Below the pieces are notes generated by a model. The model was not told the origin of the DNA, made no database searches, and worked only from the letters and a program-made list of their open reading frames with translations. A stretch of 44,260 bases of DNA from Sphingomonadaceae bacterium (GTDB lineage Bacteria > Pseudomonadota > Alphaproteobacteria > Sphingomonadales > Sphingomonadaceae): positions 1 through 44,260 of the forward strand of contig JANYFA010000040.1 of assembly GCA_025362895.1 (NCBI GenBank), in the 5' to 3' direction. Made by a program: the position numbers and the translations under genes. Below are positions 1-8,622 of this stretch, piece after piece (position 1 is the stretch's first letter; the number at the start of each line of letters is the position of its first letter).

Positions 1-1
1 G

Positions 2-724
2 ATTTTCCACACCCTTAAAAAGCGTCTGTCCGATGCCGGCCTGTCGACATCGGTCGGCGACGAAGGTGGCTTCGCCCCCAATCTCGCGTCGCCCGCAGTC
101 GCGCTCGATTTCATCATGGCGTCGATCGAGGCGGCGGGTTATCGCCCCGGTGACGATGTGATGCTCGCGCTCGACTCCGCCGCCACCGAATTCTTCCACG
201 AAGGTAAATATGTTTTAGCGGGGGAGGGGCGGACCCTCACCGCCGACGAAATGGTCGCTTATTATACCGAACTCGCCGGCAAATATCCGATCCTGTCGAT
301 CGAGGACGGCATGGCCGAAGACGATTTCGCTGGATGGAAAGCGCTGACCGACACGCTAGGCGCGACGCATCAGCTCGTCGGTGACGACCTTTTCGTTACC
401 AACCCCAGCCGGCTGCGCGACGGCATCGGCCGCGGCCTCGCCAACTCGTTGCTGGTCAAGGTCAATCAGATCGGCACGCTGACCGAGACGCTGCAGGCGG
501 TCGAAATGGCGCATCGCGCGCGCTACACCTGCGTCATGTCGCACCGGTCGGGCGAGACCGAGGATTCGACGATAGCCGACCTTGCTGTCGCGACGAACTG
601 TGGCCAGATCAAGACTGGCAGCCTCGCCCGCTCCGACCGGCTCGCGAAGTACAACCAGCTTATCCGCATCGAGGAAGAATTGGGTGATACCGCGCGCTAT
701 GCGGGGCGGGCGATCCTGCGCTGA
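2..724 (+). CDS. eno: enolase, C-terminal part (5' end outside window)
   Basis: Enolase converts 2-phosphoglycerate to phosphoenolpyruvate in glycolysis; it is cytoplasmic and also found in the RNA degradosome of many bacteria. The open frame enters from the window edge and runs 240 codons to TGA. Visible family motifs in order: [20 protein letters not shown] (a metal-binding acidic segment), [22 protein letters not shown] with the catalytic lysine, [15 protein letters not shown] and [18 protein letters not shown]. About 180-190 N-terminal residues are missing, because the family is usually about 425 long. The next gene is ftsB, the usual enolase neighbour in proteobacteria. Identification is secure. 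Confidence 0.97.
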   Translation: MFHTLKKRLSDAGLSTSVGDEGGFAPNLASPAVALDFIMASIEAAGYRPGDDVMLALDSAATEFFHEGKYVLAGEGRTLTADEMVAYYTELAGKYPILSIEDGMAEDDFAGWKALTDTLGATHQLVGDDLFVTNPSRLRDGIGRGLANSLLVKVNQIGTLTETLQAVEMAHRARYTCVMSHRSGETEDSTIADLAVATNCGQIKTGSLARSDRLAKYNQLIRIEEELGDTARYAGRAILR

Positions 725-754
725 CCGTGCGCGGCTGTCGCCGTGGGTAGCGCC

Positions 755-777
755 ACCAACGATCTTGAATCGTTGGT
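755..777 (+). terminator. perfect 9-bp stem-loop after eno
   Basis: ACCAACGAT and ATCGTTGGT form perfect arms around the 5-base loop CTTGA, 30 bases after the eno stop and just before ftsB. No T-tract follows, so it may be an attenuating or RNA-stabilising hairpin rather than a classical intrinsic terminator. The dyad is seen directly; its function is inferred. Confidence 0.45.
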
Positions 778-799
778 TGGAACATGGTGTAACGATGCG

Positions 800-1120
800 A
801 TGACTGCCCGCGCCCACCCGCTCACCCTCGCCCGCGCGGCAATGCTGCCGACGGCGTGTGTCGTCATAATCGTTTATTTCGCGGTTCACGCCATCACGGG
901 TAATACCGGGATCATCGCGTGGCGGGGATACGCAGCGCAACATGCAGCGGTCGCAGCCGAAGCAGGGCGCGTCGCTGCGGATAAAGCCGCTCTCGCACGA
1001 CAGGTTGCCCTGCTCGATCCGCGCCACGTCGATTACGACCTCGCCGACGAACTTGTTCGGCGCGATCTGGGAACGATACGAGCCGACGAGGTTATCCTCC
1101 CGCTCCCTGACGCCAAATAG
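800..1120 (+). CDS. ftsB: FtsB/DivIC-type septum formation initiator
   Basis: A 106-residue bitopic membrane protein. A hydrophobic segment at about residues 13-33 (AAMLPTACVVIIVYFAVHAI) is followed by an alanine-rich helical, probably coiled-coil stretch. The C-terminal motif LLDPRHVDYDLADELVRRDL is typical of alphaproteobacterial FtsB-like proteins. FtsB bridges FtsL and FtsQ in the divisome. I chose the ATG at 800 because it places a short basic N-terminus before the membrane segment; a GTG at 743 in the same frame would add 19 residues overlapping the hairpin at 755-777. Position directly after eno supports the assignment. The start is less certain than the product. Confidence 0.85.
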   Translation: MTARAHPLTLARAAMLPTACVVIIVYFAVHAITGNTGIIAWRGYAAQHAAVAAEAGRVAADKAALARQVALLDPRHVDYDLADELVRRDLGTIRADEVILPLPDAK

Positions 1121-1193
1121 GCGCGTTTTGTCATTGCCCGTGACTAGTATCAGCGTATAGGGTCAACATGCGAAACCCCGGGAGCCGCGCCGC

Positions 1194-2237
1194 ATGGCTA
1201 AGTCAACCGTCGCTGCTGAACCGAATTTGCCCCTCCGTGAACGTCCTAAAGTGCCGGAACGGTTCGTTGCGACCAACGCTGAACTCCTCGCCTTCTACCG
1301 TGAGATGCTCCTCATCCGCCGCTTCGAGGAGCGCGCCGGGCAAATGTACGGCATGGGGCTGATCGGCGGCTTCTGCCATCTCTACATCGGCCAGGAGGCG
1401 GTCGTCACCGGCGTCCAGTCGGCACTCGCCAAAACCGACAGTGTCATTACCGGCTACCGCGACCACGGCCACATGCTTTCTGCTGGCATCGACCCCCGGG
1501 TTGTCATGGCCGAACTGACCGGGCGCCACGCCGGGATCAGCAAGGGCAAGGGCGGCTCGATGCACATGTTCTCGGTCGAGCACGGCTTTTACGGCGGCCA
1601 CGGTATCGTCGCGGCGCAGGTTCCGCTCGGCACCGGCCTCGCCTTTGCGCACAAATACAAGAACGACGGTGGCCTCGCGGTGACCTACTTCGGCGACGGC
1701 GCATCAAATCAGGGCCAGGTCTACGAAAGCTTCAACATGGCCGAGCTGTGGAAGCTGCCGGTGATCTACGTCATCGAAAACAACCAGTACGCGATGGGAA
1801 CCAGCGTTAACCGCAGCTCATCCGAAGATCAACTCTACCGCCGCGGCGAGAGCTTCCGTGTCCCCGGTCTCCAGGTCGACGGCATGGACGTCTGTGAGGT
1901 GCGGGGCGCGACCGACGTCGCGGTCGATTGGGTGCGGAGCGGCAAGGGTCCGATCCTGTTGGAAATGAAGACGTACCGGTATCGCGGCCACAGCATGTCC
2001 GATCCCGCCAAGTACCGCAGCCGCGAGGAAGTCGCCGCGATGCGCGAAAAGAGCGACCCGATCGAACACTGCAAGCGCGACATCATCGCCGCCGGTGCCG
2101 CCGACGAACCGAAGCTGAAGGACATCGAGAAGGAAGTTCGCGCCATCGTCGCCGACGCCGCCGACTTCGCCGAAAGCGCGCCCGAGCCCGACGCGAAGGA
2201 ACTGTGGACCGACGTTCTGGTGGGGACGTACGGGTGA
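1194..2237 (+). CDS. pdhA: pyruvate dehydrogenase E1 component, alpha subunit
   Basis: E1 alpha pairs with E1 beta (pdhB) to decarboxylate pyruvate with thiamine diphosphate and acetylate the lipoyl groups of the complex. The 347 residues match the family length. Visible motifs: the N-terminal region LIRRFEERAGQMYGMG, the GFCHLYIGQEAV segment, the thiamine-diphosphate motif starting GDGASNQGQ and ending IENNQYAMG, and the loop YRYRGHSMSDPAKYRSREEV, which lines the active site. The stop is 136 bases before pdhB, and that gap holds a long inverted repeat (2261-2349). It is the first gene of the pdhA-pdhB-(membrane protein)-aceF-lpd operon. Confidence 0.97.
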   Translation: MAKSTVAAEPNLPLRERPKVPERFVATNAELLAFYREMLLIRRFEERAGQMYGMGLIGGFCHLYIGQEAVVTGVQSALAKTDSVITGYRDHGHMLSAGIDPRVVMAELTGRHAGISKGKGGSMHMFSVEHGFYGGHGIVAAQVPLGTGLAFAHKYKNDGGLAVTYFGDGASNQGQVYESFNMAELWKLPVIYVIENNQYAMGTSVNRSSSEDQLYRRGESFRVPGLQVDGMDVCEVRGATDVAVDWVRSGKGPILLEMKTYRYRGHSMSDPAKYRSREEVAAMREKSDPIEHCKRDIIAAGAADEPKLKDIEKEVRAIVADAADFAESAPEPDAKELWTDVLVGTYG

Positions 2238-2260
2238 GGGTAACCCATCCCCACAACCGG

Positions 2261-2349
2261 GTCATGCCGGCGCAGGCCAGCATCCACGGTGGCACCGTTC
2301 GCCCGGTGTCTCGTCTCGCACCGTGGATGCCGTCCTGCGCCAGCATGAC
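2261..2349 (+). repeat. long imperfect inverted repeat between pdhA and pdhB
   Basis: Arms 2261-2291 and 2319-2349 are 31 bases each and match at 28 positions when one is reverse-complemented; the loop is 27 bases. The arm core (GGCGCAGG, then CATCCACGGTG) resembles the arms of the repeat at 9588-9678, so both look like copies of one dispersed palindromic element of this genome. As RNA it would form a large hairpin between pdhA and pdhB and could tune their ratio; that role is inference. Confidence 0.75.
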
Positions 2350-2373
2350 CCCTCTGACTAGGGTCCAGTCCTG

Positions 2374-3903
2374 ATGCCAACCGAAATCAAACTCCCCGCC
2401 ATGTCGCCGACGATGGAGGAGGGCACCCTCGCCAAATGGCTCGTCAAGGAGGGCGACACGGTCAAACCGGGCGACGTTCTCGCCGAGATCGAGACCGACA
2501 AGGCGACGATGGAACTCGAAGCCGACGAGGGGGGGGTAGTCGAAAAGCTCCACGTTGCGGCGGGCACCGATGCGGTCAAGGTCGGCACGCTGATCGCGAC
2601 GATCGCGGGAGAGGGGGAGACAGTTTCCGACGCCGCAGCCTCTGCTTCCCTCCCGCCTGCGGGAGGGGCCGGGGGTGGGGGAGTTGCCCAGACACCACCT
2701 CTGCCCAAGCAACCTTCCGGCGAGCAACAGCAGGCTGCGAGTCCGCCACCGTCCGCGCCACCTTCTGGCGATCCGACTTCCGCACCCCCGGCCCCTCCCG
2801 CAAGCGGGAGGGGAGCAGATGGCGACGCTGACACTGCCTCGACCACTGCGACCGCCACCGGGGCCACCCCAAAACCCGGCCAAGTTCCCGCCAGCCTGCA
2901 AGTCGCCCCCACCACCCCCGGCCCCACCCACCGCCAGACCGTCCGCGAAGCGCTGCGCGACGCGATGGCCGAGGAGATGCGCGCCGACCCGACCGTTTTC
3001 GTCATGGGCGAGGAGGTCGCCGAGTATCAGGGTGCGTACAAGGTCACGCAGGGGCTGCTCGAGGAGTTCGGCCCCACCCGCGTCGTCGACACGCCGATCA
3101 CCGAATACGGTTTCGCCGGTCTCGGTACCGGCGCGGCGATGGGCGGGTTGAAGCCGATCGTCGAGTTCATGACGTTCAATTTCGCGATGCAGGCGATCGA
3201 CCACATCGTCAACTCGGCCGCCAAGACCAACTACATGAGCGGCGGCCAGATGCGCTGCCCGATGGTGTTCCGCGGCCCTAACGGCTCGGCAAGCCGCGTC
3301 GCCGCGCAGCACAGCCAGAACTACGCGCCGTGGTACGCTAGCGTCCCCGGCCTGATCGTCATCGCCCCCTACGACGCGGCGTCGGCCAAGGGGTTGCTCA
3401 AGTCCGCGATCCGCTCGCCCGACCCGGTCGTCTTCCTCGAAAATGAGCTACTTTACGGCCACAGCTTCGACGTGCCCGACGGCGACGTCGCGCTGCCGAT
3501 CGGGCAGGCCGCCGTCGTCCGCGCAGGCAAGGACGTGACGATCGTCAGCTACTCGATCGGTGTCGGCATCGCCCTCGACGCCGCGACCAAGCTGGCGGAG
3601 GAGGGCATCGACGCCGAGGTCATCGACCTCCGCACGCTGCGTCCGCTCGACCGCGCGACGGTGCTCGCGAGCCTCAAGAAGACCAACCGCATGGTCGTCG
3701 TCGAGGAAGCGTGGCCGGTCTGCTCCATCGCAGCTGAGATCGTGACCATCGCGATGGAAGACGGCTTCGACGATCTTGACGCGCCAGTGCTGCGGGTCAA
3801 CAGCGCCGACGTGCCGCTGCCGTATGCCGCGAACCTCGAGAAACTGGCGTTCGTGAAGATCGAGGATGTCGTGGGGGCGGTAAAGAAGGTTTGTTACCGG
3901 TGA
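2374..3903 (+). CDS. pdhB: pyruvate dehydrogenase E1 component, beta subunit, with N-terminal lipoyl domain
   Basis: This 509-residue E1 beta carries its own lipoyl domain (residues 1-80, lipoyl lysine K43 in ETDKATME), as known in several alphaproteobacteria. A Pro/Ala/Gly-rich linker of about 105 residues follows, then the transketolase-type E1 beta domain from about residue 186 ([23 protein letters not shown], the [19 protein letters not shown] segment, [27 protein letters not shown]). It works with PdhA in the pyruvate dehydrogenase complex. The linker DNA contains two copies of a palindromic repeat in opposite orientation (2640-2679 and 2782-2820). The following membrane-protein gene begins inside its stop codon (GTGA overlap). 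Confidence 0.96.
   Translation: MPTEIKLPAMSPTMEEGTLAKWLVKEGDTVKPGDVLAEIETDKATMELEADEGGVVEKLHVAAGTDAVKVGTLIATIAGEGETVSDAAASASLPPAGGAGGGGVAQTPPLPKQPSGEQQQAASPPPSAPPSGDPTSAPPAPPASGRGADGDADTASTTATATGATPKPGQVPASLQVAPTTPGPTHRQTVREALRDAMAEEMRADPTVFVMGEEVAEYQGAYKVTQGLLEEFGPTRVVDTPITEYGFAGLGTGAAMGGLKPIVEFMTFNFAMQAIDHIVNSAAKTNYMSGGQMRCPMVFRGPNGSASRVAAQHSQNYAPWYASVPGLIVIAPYDAASAKGLLKSAIRSPDPVVFLENELLYGHSFDVPDGDVALPIGQAAVVRAGKDVTIVSYSIGVGIALDAATKLAEEGIDAEVIDLRTLRPLDRATVLASLKKTNRMVVVEEAWPVCSIAAEIVTIAMEDGFDDLDAPVLRVNSADVPLPYAANLEKLAFVKIEDVVGAVKKVCYR
2640..2679 (+). repeat. REP-like palindromic element, first copy, inside pdhB
   Basis: Contains perfect arms CCCTCCCGC (2648-2656) and GCGGGAGGG (2659-2667), followed by GCCGGGGGTGGG. 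Reverse-complementing 2782-2820 gives nearly the same roughly 38 bases, so this is one half of an inverted pair. It is read through in frame as the glycine/proline-rich linker of PdhB. Confidence 0.75.
2782..2820 (-). repeat. REP-like palindromic element, second copy (inverted), inside pdhB
   Basis: Perfect arms CCCCTCCCGC (2792-2801) and GCGGGAGGGG (2804-2813). It is the reverse-complement partner of the element at 2640-2679, with about 100 bases between them. Both lie in the PdhB linker and contain no stop in the pdhB frame. Confidence 0.75.
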
Positions 3904-4355
3904 GCTTGTGGCTCGCCCGAAGTCGATTTTTTGCGCGACGCGGAGCGATGGCTGGCGCTTCGGCTCTGCTGATACTCTGCGTTTGCGGAATCGTCGTTCA
4001 GTGGTTCACTTATAACGGGCCAGACGCGCCGACATTTTGGGGTATTTTCGCGTATTTTCTTTGGATACTTCCGGTCAGCGGCGTGACCGCCGCCATCGCC
4101 GTTGTTGCAGGCAACAGCATTCTACTTCTCCGTCAGAGCCGCCCGATGTCGTCAACGACGGCGGCCGTCGTTTGGACAATAGTTGTCATCTTAGGGGCCG
4201 CTGTCGCGTTGCTTCTAAGGAGTAGACCTCTAGACACCATAGTGGCTGGCACCGCGATCTTAGCCGGCGGACTAATAGCTATCTTTTGGCACGTTACGCC
4301 GGCTGAGCTTTCCGCCGCGCATATCGGCCAACAGCATTCAATCGAGGCCGACTAA
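3900..4355 (+). CDS. small integral membrane protein of unknown function inside the pdh operon
   Basis: I do not recognise a family. The 151-residue protein has four likely membrane segments ([73 protein letters not shown]) and a basic N-terminus. The GTG at 3900 is chosen because AAGAAGG lies about 10 bases upstream and the codon overlaps the pdhB stop (GTGA); a TTG at 3891 is also in frame. Its own stop overlaps the aceF start (TAATG). Translational coupling on both sides shows it is part of the operon. Base composition is visibly poorer in GC than pdhB and aceF, which hints at later insertion. Most pdh operons have nothing at this place. Confidence 0.75.
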   Translation: MSLWLARSRFFARRGAMAGASALLILCVCGIVVQWFTYNGPDAPTFWGIFAYFLWILPVSGVTAAIAVVAGNSILLLRQSRPMSSTTAAVVWTIVVILGAAVALLLRSRPLDTIVAGTAILAGGLIAIFWHVTPAELSAAHIGQQHSIEAD

Positions 4356-5818
4356 TGCCCATCGACATCACCATGCCCGCGCTGTCGCCGACGATGGAGA
4401 CGGGGACGCTCGCCAAATGGCTGGTCAAAGTCGGCGACCCGGTCAAGTCGGGCGACATCCTGTGCGAGATCGAGACCGACAAGGCGACGATGGAGGTCGA
4501 GAGCATCGACGAGGGGACGGTCGCCGAACTCCTCGTCACCGACGGAGCAGCGGACATCAAGGTCGGCGCGATCATCGCGCGGCTGAGCGGGGAGGGGGAA
4601 GCAGCGGCTTCCAGCTTGGAGACTGCGGCCCCGGCCCCTCTCCCCACTCAGCCTGCGGCTGAGTCGCCCTCTCCCCAGAGGGGCGAGGGAGCAGAAAAGA
4701 ATGCTGCCGCCGCTCCCTCTCCCACCCGGGGAGAGGGCGACTCGCGCGGCGACGCCGCGCGGCGGGCAAAGGGGGTGGGTAATCCAGCCGATACCGCAGC
4801 CGCCGCACCGCCCACCGGCGCGTCGCTCCCTCCCGGCGCCCGAGTCAACGCCAGCCCGCTCGCCCGCCGCCTCGCCGCCGCCGCCAATCTCGACCTCGCG
4901 GGCGTCACCGGCTCCGGCCCGCACGGTCGGATCGTCAAAGCCGACGTCGCCGCCGCCGCCGCATCGCCCCGCCCGCCGCCCGCGGAAGCCGCCGCTGAAC
5001 CAGAGGCCTCGACGGCCCACGCCGCGCCCGCGCCCCGTGACGTGCCGCCACCGCGACCTGTGCACGACGCGGCGCACGACGACGCCCGCCCGGCACCCGC
5101 CGCCGTCGCGCTGTCTGCCCCCGCCGGCGTCCCGATGGAGGCGGTCAAACTCTCGAACATTCGACGGACGATCGCCCGCCGCCTGACTGAGTCGAAGGCG
5201 ACCGTGCCGCACTTCTACCTGACCGTCGATATTCGCCTCGATGCCCTTTTGCAGCTGCGCAGTGACCTGAATAAATCGCTCGAAGCGACTGGAATCAAAG
5301 TGTCGGTCAACGATCTGCTGATCAAAGCGCTTGGCCTCGCGCTGACGCGAGTGCCTGACGCCAACGTCCAGTTCGCCGGGGCGGAATTGTACAAGTTCGC
5401 CCGCGCCGACATCTCGGTTGCCGTCGCCATCCCCGGTGGCCTGATCACCCCCGTCATCACCGACGCCGCGAACAAGCGCCTGAGCGTCATCGCCAGTGAA
5501 ATGAAGGACTTGGCCGCGCGGGCGAAGGACGGCAAGCTCAAGCCCGAGGAGTACCAAGGCGGCACCGCGTCGATCTCGAACCTCGGGATTTTCGGGATCA
5601 AGCAGTTCGACGCCGTCATCAACCCGCCGCAGGGCCTGATCCTTGCCGTCGGCGCTGGCGAGCCGCGTCCGTATGTCGTCGACAACGCGATCGTCGTCGC
5701 CACTGTGATGAGCGCCACCGGCAGCTTCGACCACCGCGCGATCGACGGGGCGGTCGGTGCCCAGTTCATGAGCGCCTTCAAAAGGCTGGTCGAAAACCCG
5801 CTCGGCATGTTGGCATGA
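4355..5818 (+). CDS. aceF: dihydrolipoamide acetyltransferase (E2) of pyruvate dehydrogenase
   Basis: E2 forms the core of the complex and transfers acetyl from lipoate to CoA. Domains in 487 residues: lipoyl domain 1-78 (lipoyl K43 in ETDKATME), a long linker, the E1/E3-binding domain around 162-198 ([30 protein letters not shown]), a second Ala/Pro-rich linker, and the catalytic acyltransferase domain from about 265 with the HxxxDG active-site motif [11 protein letters not shown] near the end. Only one lipoyl domain is present; PdhB carries another. The first linker is built largely from two palindromic repeats in opposite orientation (4630-4694, 4709-4780). The stop overlaps lpd by four bases (ATGA). 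Confidence 0.96.
   Translation: MPIDITMPALSPTMETGTLAKWLVKVGDPVKSGDILCEIETDKATMEVESIDEGTVAELLVTDGAADIKVGAIIARLSGEGEAAASSLETAAPAPLPTQPAAESPSPQRGEGAEKNAAAAPSPTRGEGDSRGDAARRAKGVGNPADTAAAAPPTGASLPPGARVNASPLARRLAAAANLDLAGVTGSGPHGRIVKADVAAAAASPRPPPAEAAAEPEASTAHAAPAPRDVPPPRPVHDAAHDDARPAPAAVALSAPAGVPMEAVKLSNIRRTIARRLTESKATVPHFYLTVDIRLDALLQLRSDLNKSLEATGIKVSVNDLLIKALGLALTRVPDANVQFAGAELYKFARADISVAVAIPGGLITPVITDAANKRLSVIASEMKDLAARAKDGKLKPEEYQGGTASISNLGIFGIKQFDAVINPPQGLILAVGAGEPRPYVVDNAIVVATVMSATGSFDHRAIDGAVGAQFMSAFKRLVENPLGMLA
4630..4694 (-). repeat. REP-like palindromic element, first copy, inside aceF
   Basis: Contains the inner dyad ACTCAGCC/GGCTGAGT and the block CCCTCTCCCC followed by GAGGGGCGAGGGAGCAG. 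Read as reverse complement it aligns with 4709-4780 (GCTCCCTC, then GGGGAGAGGGCGACTC). It encodes the Ser-Pro-Gln-Arg-Gly-Glu-Gly part of the E2 linker. Confidence 0.7.
4709..4780 (+). repeat. REP-like palindromic element, second copy (inverted), inside aceF
   Basis: Contains GCTCCCTCTCCC, GGGGAGAGGGCGACTCG, a GC-rich dyad (CGCGCGGCG, then CGCCGCGCGGCG) and GGGGGTGGG. It is the reverse-orientation partner of 4630-4694, about 15 bases away. The translation [18 protein letters not shown] is unlike any E2 linker of the ordinary Pro-Ala type. Confidence 0.7.
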
Positions 5819-7209
5819 GCGAGGCATTTGATCTCGCTATCCTCGGCAGCGGTCCCGGCGGCTATGTCGCGGCGATCCGCGCGAGTCAGTTGGGGATGAA
5901 GGTCGCGATCGTCGAGCGCGAGCGGCTCGGGGGCATCTGCCTCAACTGGGGGTGCATCCCGACCAAAGCCTTGCTGAGAACCAGTGAAATATATCATTAT
6001 ATGCAGCACGCCGACGCTTATGGGCTGAGTGTCGCCAATGTTTCCTTTGACTTGAGCAAAATTGTTGAACGATCGCGCAAAGTCGCGGGGCAGCTCAACG
6101 CTGGCGTCAAGGGATTGATGAAAAAGAACAACATCACCGTCGTCGAAGGCCTCGGCGCGCTGACTGAGGCAACGCAGATCACGGTCACCACAGGCGACAC
6201 GACGAGGGTGCTCGAAGCGACAAACGTCATTATCGCCACTGGCGCTCGAGCGCGCGACCTGCCGGGGACGCCCGCCGATGGTCAGCGGATCTGGACCTAC
6301 CGCCATGCGATGGTCCCGCCGGCGATGCCGACCAAGCTGCTCGTCATCGGCTCGGGGGCGATCGGCATCGAATTCGCCAGCTTCTACAGTGACATGGGGG
6401 CGAAGGTTACCGTCGTCGAGATGCTCGATCTTATCCTACCGGTCGAGGATGCCGAAATTTCGGCGCATATGGCTAAGACTCTGACGAAGCAGGGAATGAT
6501 CCTCGTCACGGGGGCCAAGGTAGCCGACGTGATGCCGGGCCCCGACGGCGTCGCGGCGACGATTACGACCGCTGACGGGCAAGCGAAGACAGAGACTTAC
6601 AGCCATGTCATCGTCGCGATCGGCATCGTCTCGAACCTCGAGAACATCGGATTGGAGACGCTCGGCGTCGTGGTCGAGCGCGGGCGGGTCAAGGTCGACC
6701 CGTGGGGGATGACCAACGTCGCGGGGCTGTGGGCGATCGGAGACGTCACCGGCGCCCCGTGGCTGGCACACAAGGCGAGTCACGAGGGCATTGTCGCCGT
6801 CGAAAAGATCGCTGGGTTGGAACCGCATCCCTTTAAAATCTGGAATATTCCCGGCTGCACCTATTCGCGTCCGCAGGTGGCGAGCGTCGGAATGACCGAA
6901 GCGGCGGCGCGCGAGGCGGGGCACGATCTCAAGGTCGGTAGGTTCCCCTTCATCGGCAATGGCAAGGCGATCGCGCTCGGCGAAGCCGACGGCTTCGTCA
7001 AAACGGTGTTCGACGCCGCGACCGGGCAGTTGCTTGGTGCCCACATGATTGGCGCGGAAGTGACTGAACTCATTCAGGGTTATGTCATTGCGCGGCAGCT
7101 CGAAACGACCGAGGCCGAGTTGATGGAGACGGTCTTCGCCCACCCGACGCTGTCCGAGATGATGCACGAAAGCGTCCTCGGCGCGTACGGGCGCGCGGTC
7201 CATTTCTAG
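5815..7209 (+). CDS. lpd: dihydrolipoamide dehydrogenase (E3)
   Basis: This FAD enzyme reoxidises dihydrolipoamide with NAD+ for the pyruvate dehydrogenase complex. The 464 residues show the FAD-binding [10 protein letters not shown] motif at 11-20, the redox disulfide [11 protein letters not shown] (C42, C47), the NAD-binding [13 protein letters not shown] motif near 179, the second FAD motif [20 protein letters not shown], and the C-terminal active-site [12 protein letters not shown] supplied to the partner subunit. The start overlaps the aceF stop by four bases, so this is the last enzyme gene of the operon. Identification is secure. Confidence 0.97.
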   Translation: MSEAFDLAILGSGPGGYVAAIRASQLGMKVAIVERERLGGICLNWGCIPTKALLRTSEIYHYMQHADAYGLSVANVSFDLSKIVERSRKVAGQLNAGVKGLMKKNNITVVEGLGALTEATQITVTTGDTTRVLEATNVIIATGARARDLPGTPADGQRIWTYRHAMVPPAMPTKLLVIGSGAIGIEFASFYSDMGAKVTVVEMLDLILPVEDAEISAHMAKTLTKQGMILVTGAKVADVMPGPDGVAATITTADGQAKTETYSHVIVAIGIVSNLENIGLETLGVVVERGRVKVDPWGMTNVAGLWAIGDVTGAPWLAHKASHEGIVAVEKIAGLEPHPFKIWNIPGCTYSRPQVASVGMTEAAAREAGHDLKVGRFPFIGNGKAIALGEADGFVKTVFDAATGQLLGAHMIGAEVTELIQGYVIARQLETTEAELMETVFAHPTLSEMMHESVLGAYGRAVHF

Positions 7210-7212
7210 GCG

Positions 7213-7575
7213 ATGCTGGCGGCGCTGCTCCTCGCCGCCGCCGCGCTCAGCCCGCTCGATGCCGCGATCCACGCCAGCGTCGCGCCGTGCCCGCCGCCCA
7301 AGCCAGGCGAGATCGTCGTCTGCGGCAGGCGCGACGATGGCGAGCGTAGCCGCTACCGGTCGCCGATTGCCCCCGGGTACGACGTCGGCGACCCTCGGGC
7401 GCGGAGCGTTGCACGCGAACGCTACGAGCTGCTCGATTATGACGGCGGCGAGGCGGGAAGCTGCTCGGCGGCCGGGGCCAACGGCATGTTCGGCTGCGGT
7501 TTCAAGAAACACAAGGCGTGGGCGACGCAGCGCGCCGGTGCCCGTGATCCGCGCGGGCCGCTCTACGACAAGTGA
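7213..7575 (+). CDS. small secreted protein of the sphingomonad EIVVCG type
   Basis: The 120 residues begin with a hydrophobic stretch (MLAALLLAAAALSPLDAA) that looks like a signal peptide with few positive charges. Mature sequence includes CPPPKPGEIVVCGRR and RYRSPIAPGY, a pattern I know from many uncharacterised exported sphingomonad proteins; the paired cysteines could form a disulfide in the periplasm. The start is three bases after the lpd stop, so it is probably co-transcribed. It is convergent with carbonic anhydrase downstream. No function can be assigned. Confidence 0.75.
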   Translation: MLAALLLAAAALSPLDAAIHASVAPCPPPKPGEIVVCGRRDDGERSRYRSPIAPGYDVGDPRARSVARERYELLDYDGGEAGSCSAAGANGMFGCGFKKHKAWATQRAGARDPRGPLYDK

Positions 7576-7627
7576 CGGGAATGCCGCGGACAGGGGAGGC
7601 TCGTCGTTCGCCGTGAACTGCCCGTCA

Positions 7628-8293
7628 TTAGGCGGCGGCGCTCCAGTCGAAGGCGACCTCCTCGAACCGCCCGGTGACGGGATCGAGGACGCGCAGGACG
7701 CCGTCGGCGATATCGAAGTGCGCGCCCTGCAGCGCCAGCCGCCCGGCTTCGACGCGCTCGGCAACGAAGGGAAACGTCATCAGATTGTCGAGGCTCAGCC
7801 GGATGGCGGCGAGTTCGAGCGCCTCCTGCGCGTCGATATCGGGGCTGAGCGCTGCGGCGGCGCGGATGCGGTCGCGGGCAGGCTCGATCTTCGCCATCCA
7901 TCGCCCGATGAATGCGCCGTGCCCCTCGGCCGCCTCGTCGAACTTGCCGGTCAGCGACGCCGAGATGCCGCCGCAACGGGCGTGGCCCATGACGACGATG
8001 TGGTCGACCTCCAACTGGGTGACGGCGAATTCTATCGCTGCCGACGAGCCATGGGTCGCGCCGTCGGCTTCGTACGGCGGAACCAGGTTGGCGACGTTAC
8101 GCATGACGAACATCTCGCCGGGGGCCGAATCGAAGATCCGCGTCGGGTCGACCCGGCTGTCGGCGCAGGCGACGACCATTACGCGCGGCGACTGGCCGCC
8201 GTGAGCGAGGGCGTCGAAGCGCGTCCGCTGGTCGATGTACGGACCGGCACGGAAGCGGCGATAGCCGTTGAGAAGCGCGCTGAAGGCCGGCAT
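7628..8293 (-). CDS. can: beta-class carbonic anhydrase
   Basis: Interconverts CO2 and bicarbonate in the cytoplasm, feeding bicarbonate to biotin carboxylases such as the one at 41174. The 221 residues show the zinc and active-site motif ACADSRVDP (C43, D45, R47) and GHARCGGI (H104, C107), both diagnostic of the beta class. It is transcribed towards the end of the pdh operon. The upstream side holds a perfect AAGTTT-AC-AAACTT dyad (8317-8330) about 25 bases before the start codon. Confidence 0.94.
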   Translation of the reverse strand: MPAFSALLNGYRRFRAGPYIDQRTRFDALAHGGQSPRVMVVACADSRVDPTRIFDSAPGEMFVMRNVANLVPPYEADGATHGSSAAIEFAVTQLEVDHIVVMGHARCGGISASLTGKFDEAAEGHGAFIGRWMAKIEPARDRIRAAAALSPDIDAQEALELAAIRLSLDNLMTFPFVAERVEAGRLALQGAHFDIADGVLRVLDPVTGRFEEVAFDWSAAA

Positions 8294-8622
8294 GACTAGC
8301 GTCGCCCCGCGTGCGTAAGTTTACAAACTTCACACGGCGATGCTGGTGCGCCGACATCGTAGTCGTAAAAAATTCGCGAGATTTTGTGCCCAAATAGCAA
8401 CGTCTGTGCTCTTGGCGCTGCGGTGCAACCGACTGCACGGCGACGCAGGTGTTCCTTCGCGCATTTTGCGTCGATGGCGGCGGGGCGACGGTGACGGGGA
8501 TGACCGGAAAGAGGTTCGACACTGTACATCGCCCCTCTCTGGCAAAATCATCGCGTGTAGGACAGCGCCAATCGCCGCACCGGGCGTTGGCTTTGCTGAG
8601 GGACCGGCCTATCTGACCGTGT
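8294..8622. other. intergenic region between divergent can and lipA
   Basis: These 329 bases separate two divergently transcribed genes and should contain both promoters. Composition is less GC-rich at 8300-8410 (a run TCGTAAAAAATTCGCGAGA and the dyad 8317-8330). A frame open on the plus strand from 8340 into lipA encodes an arginine-rich sequence without recognisable features; I do not consider it a gene. I see no confident RNA gene or terminator here. Confidence 0.6.
8317..8330. promoter_or_regulatory. perfect dyad upstream of carbonic anhydrase
   Basis: AAGTTT-AC-AAACTT is a perfect palindrome of six-base arms with a two-base centre, 24-37 bases upstream of the can start codon. The size and symmetry suit an operator for a dimeric repressor or activator overlapping the can promoter. 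The dyad is seen directly; its function is inferred. Confidence 0.35.

Noticed and set aside
1111-1128. CGCC-AAATA-GGCG followed by TTTT at the ftsB stop, possible terminator
   Set aside because: Only four base pairs; too weak to call.
4352-5827. Long open frame (491 codons) antisense to aceF
   Set aside because: It mirrors the coding frame of a clear E2 gene, with no ribosome-binding site and no recognisable protein features.
8518-8532. Similarity of ACTGTACATCGCC upstream of lipA to AGTGTACGTCGCC near 43643 upstream of hicB
   Set aside because: About 11 of 13 bases match but at different distances from the genes; with two instances only, chance cannot be excluded, so no shared operator is claimed.
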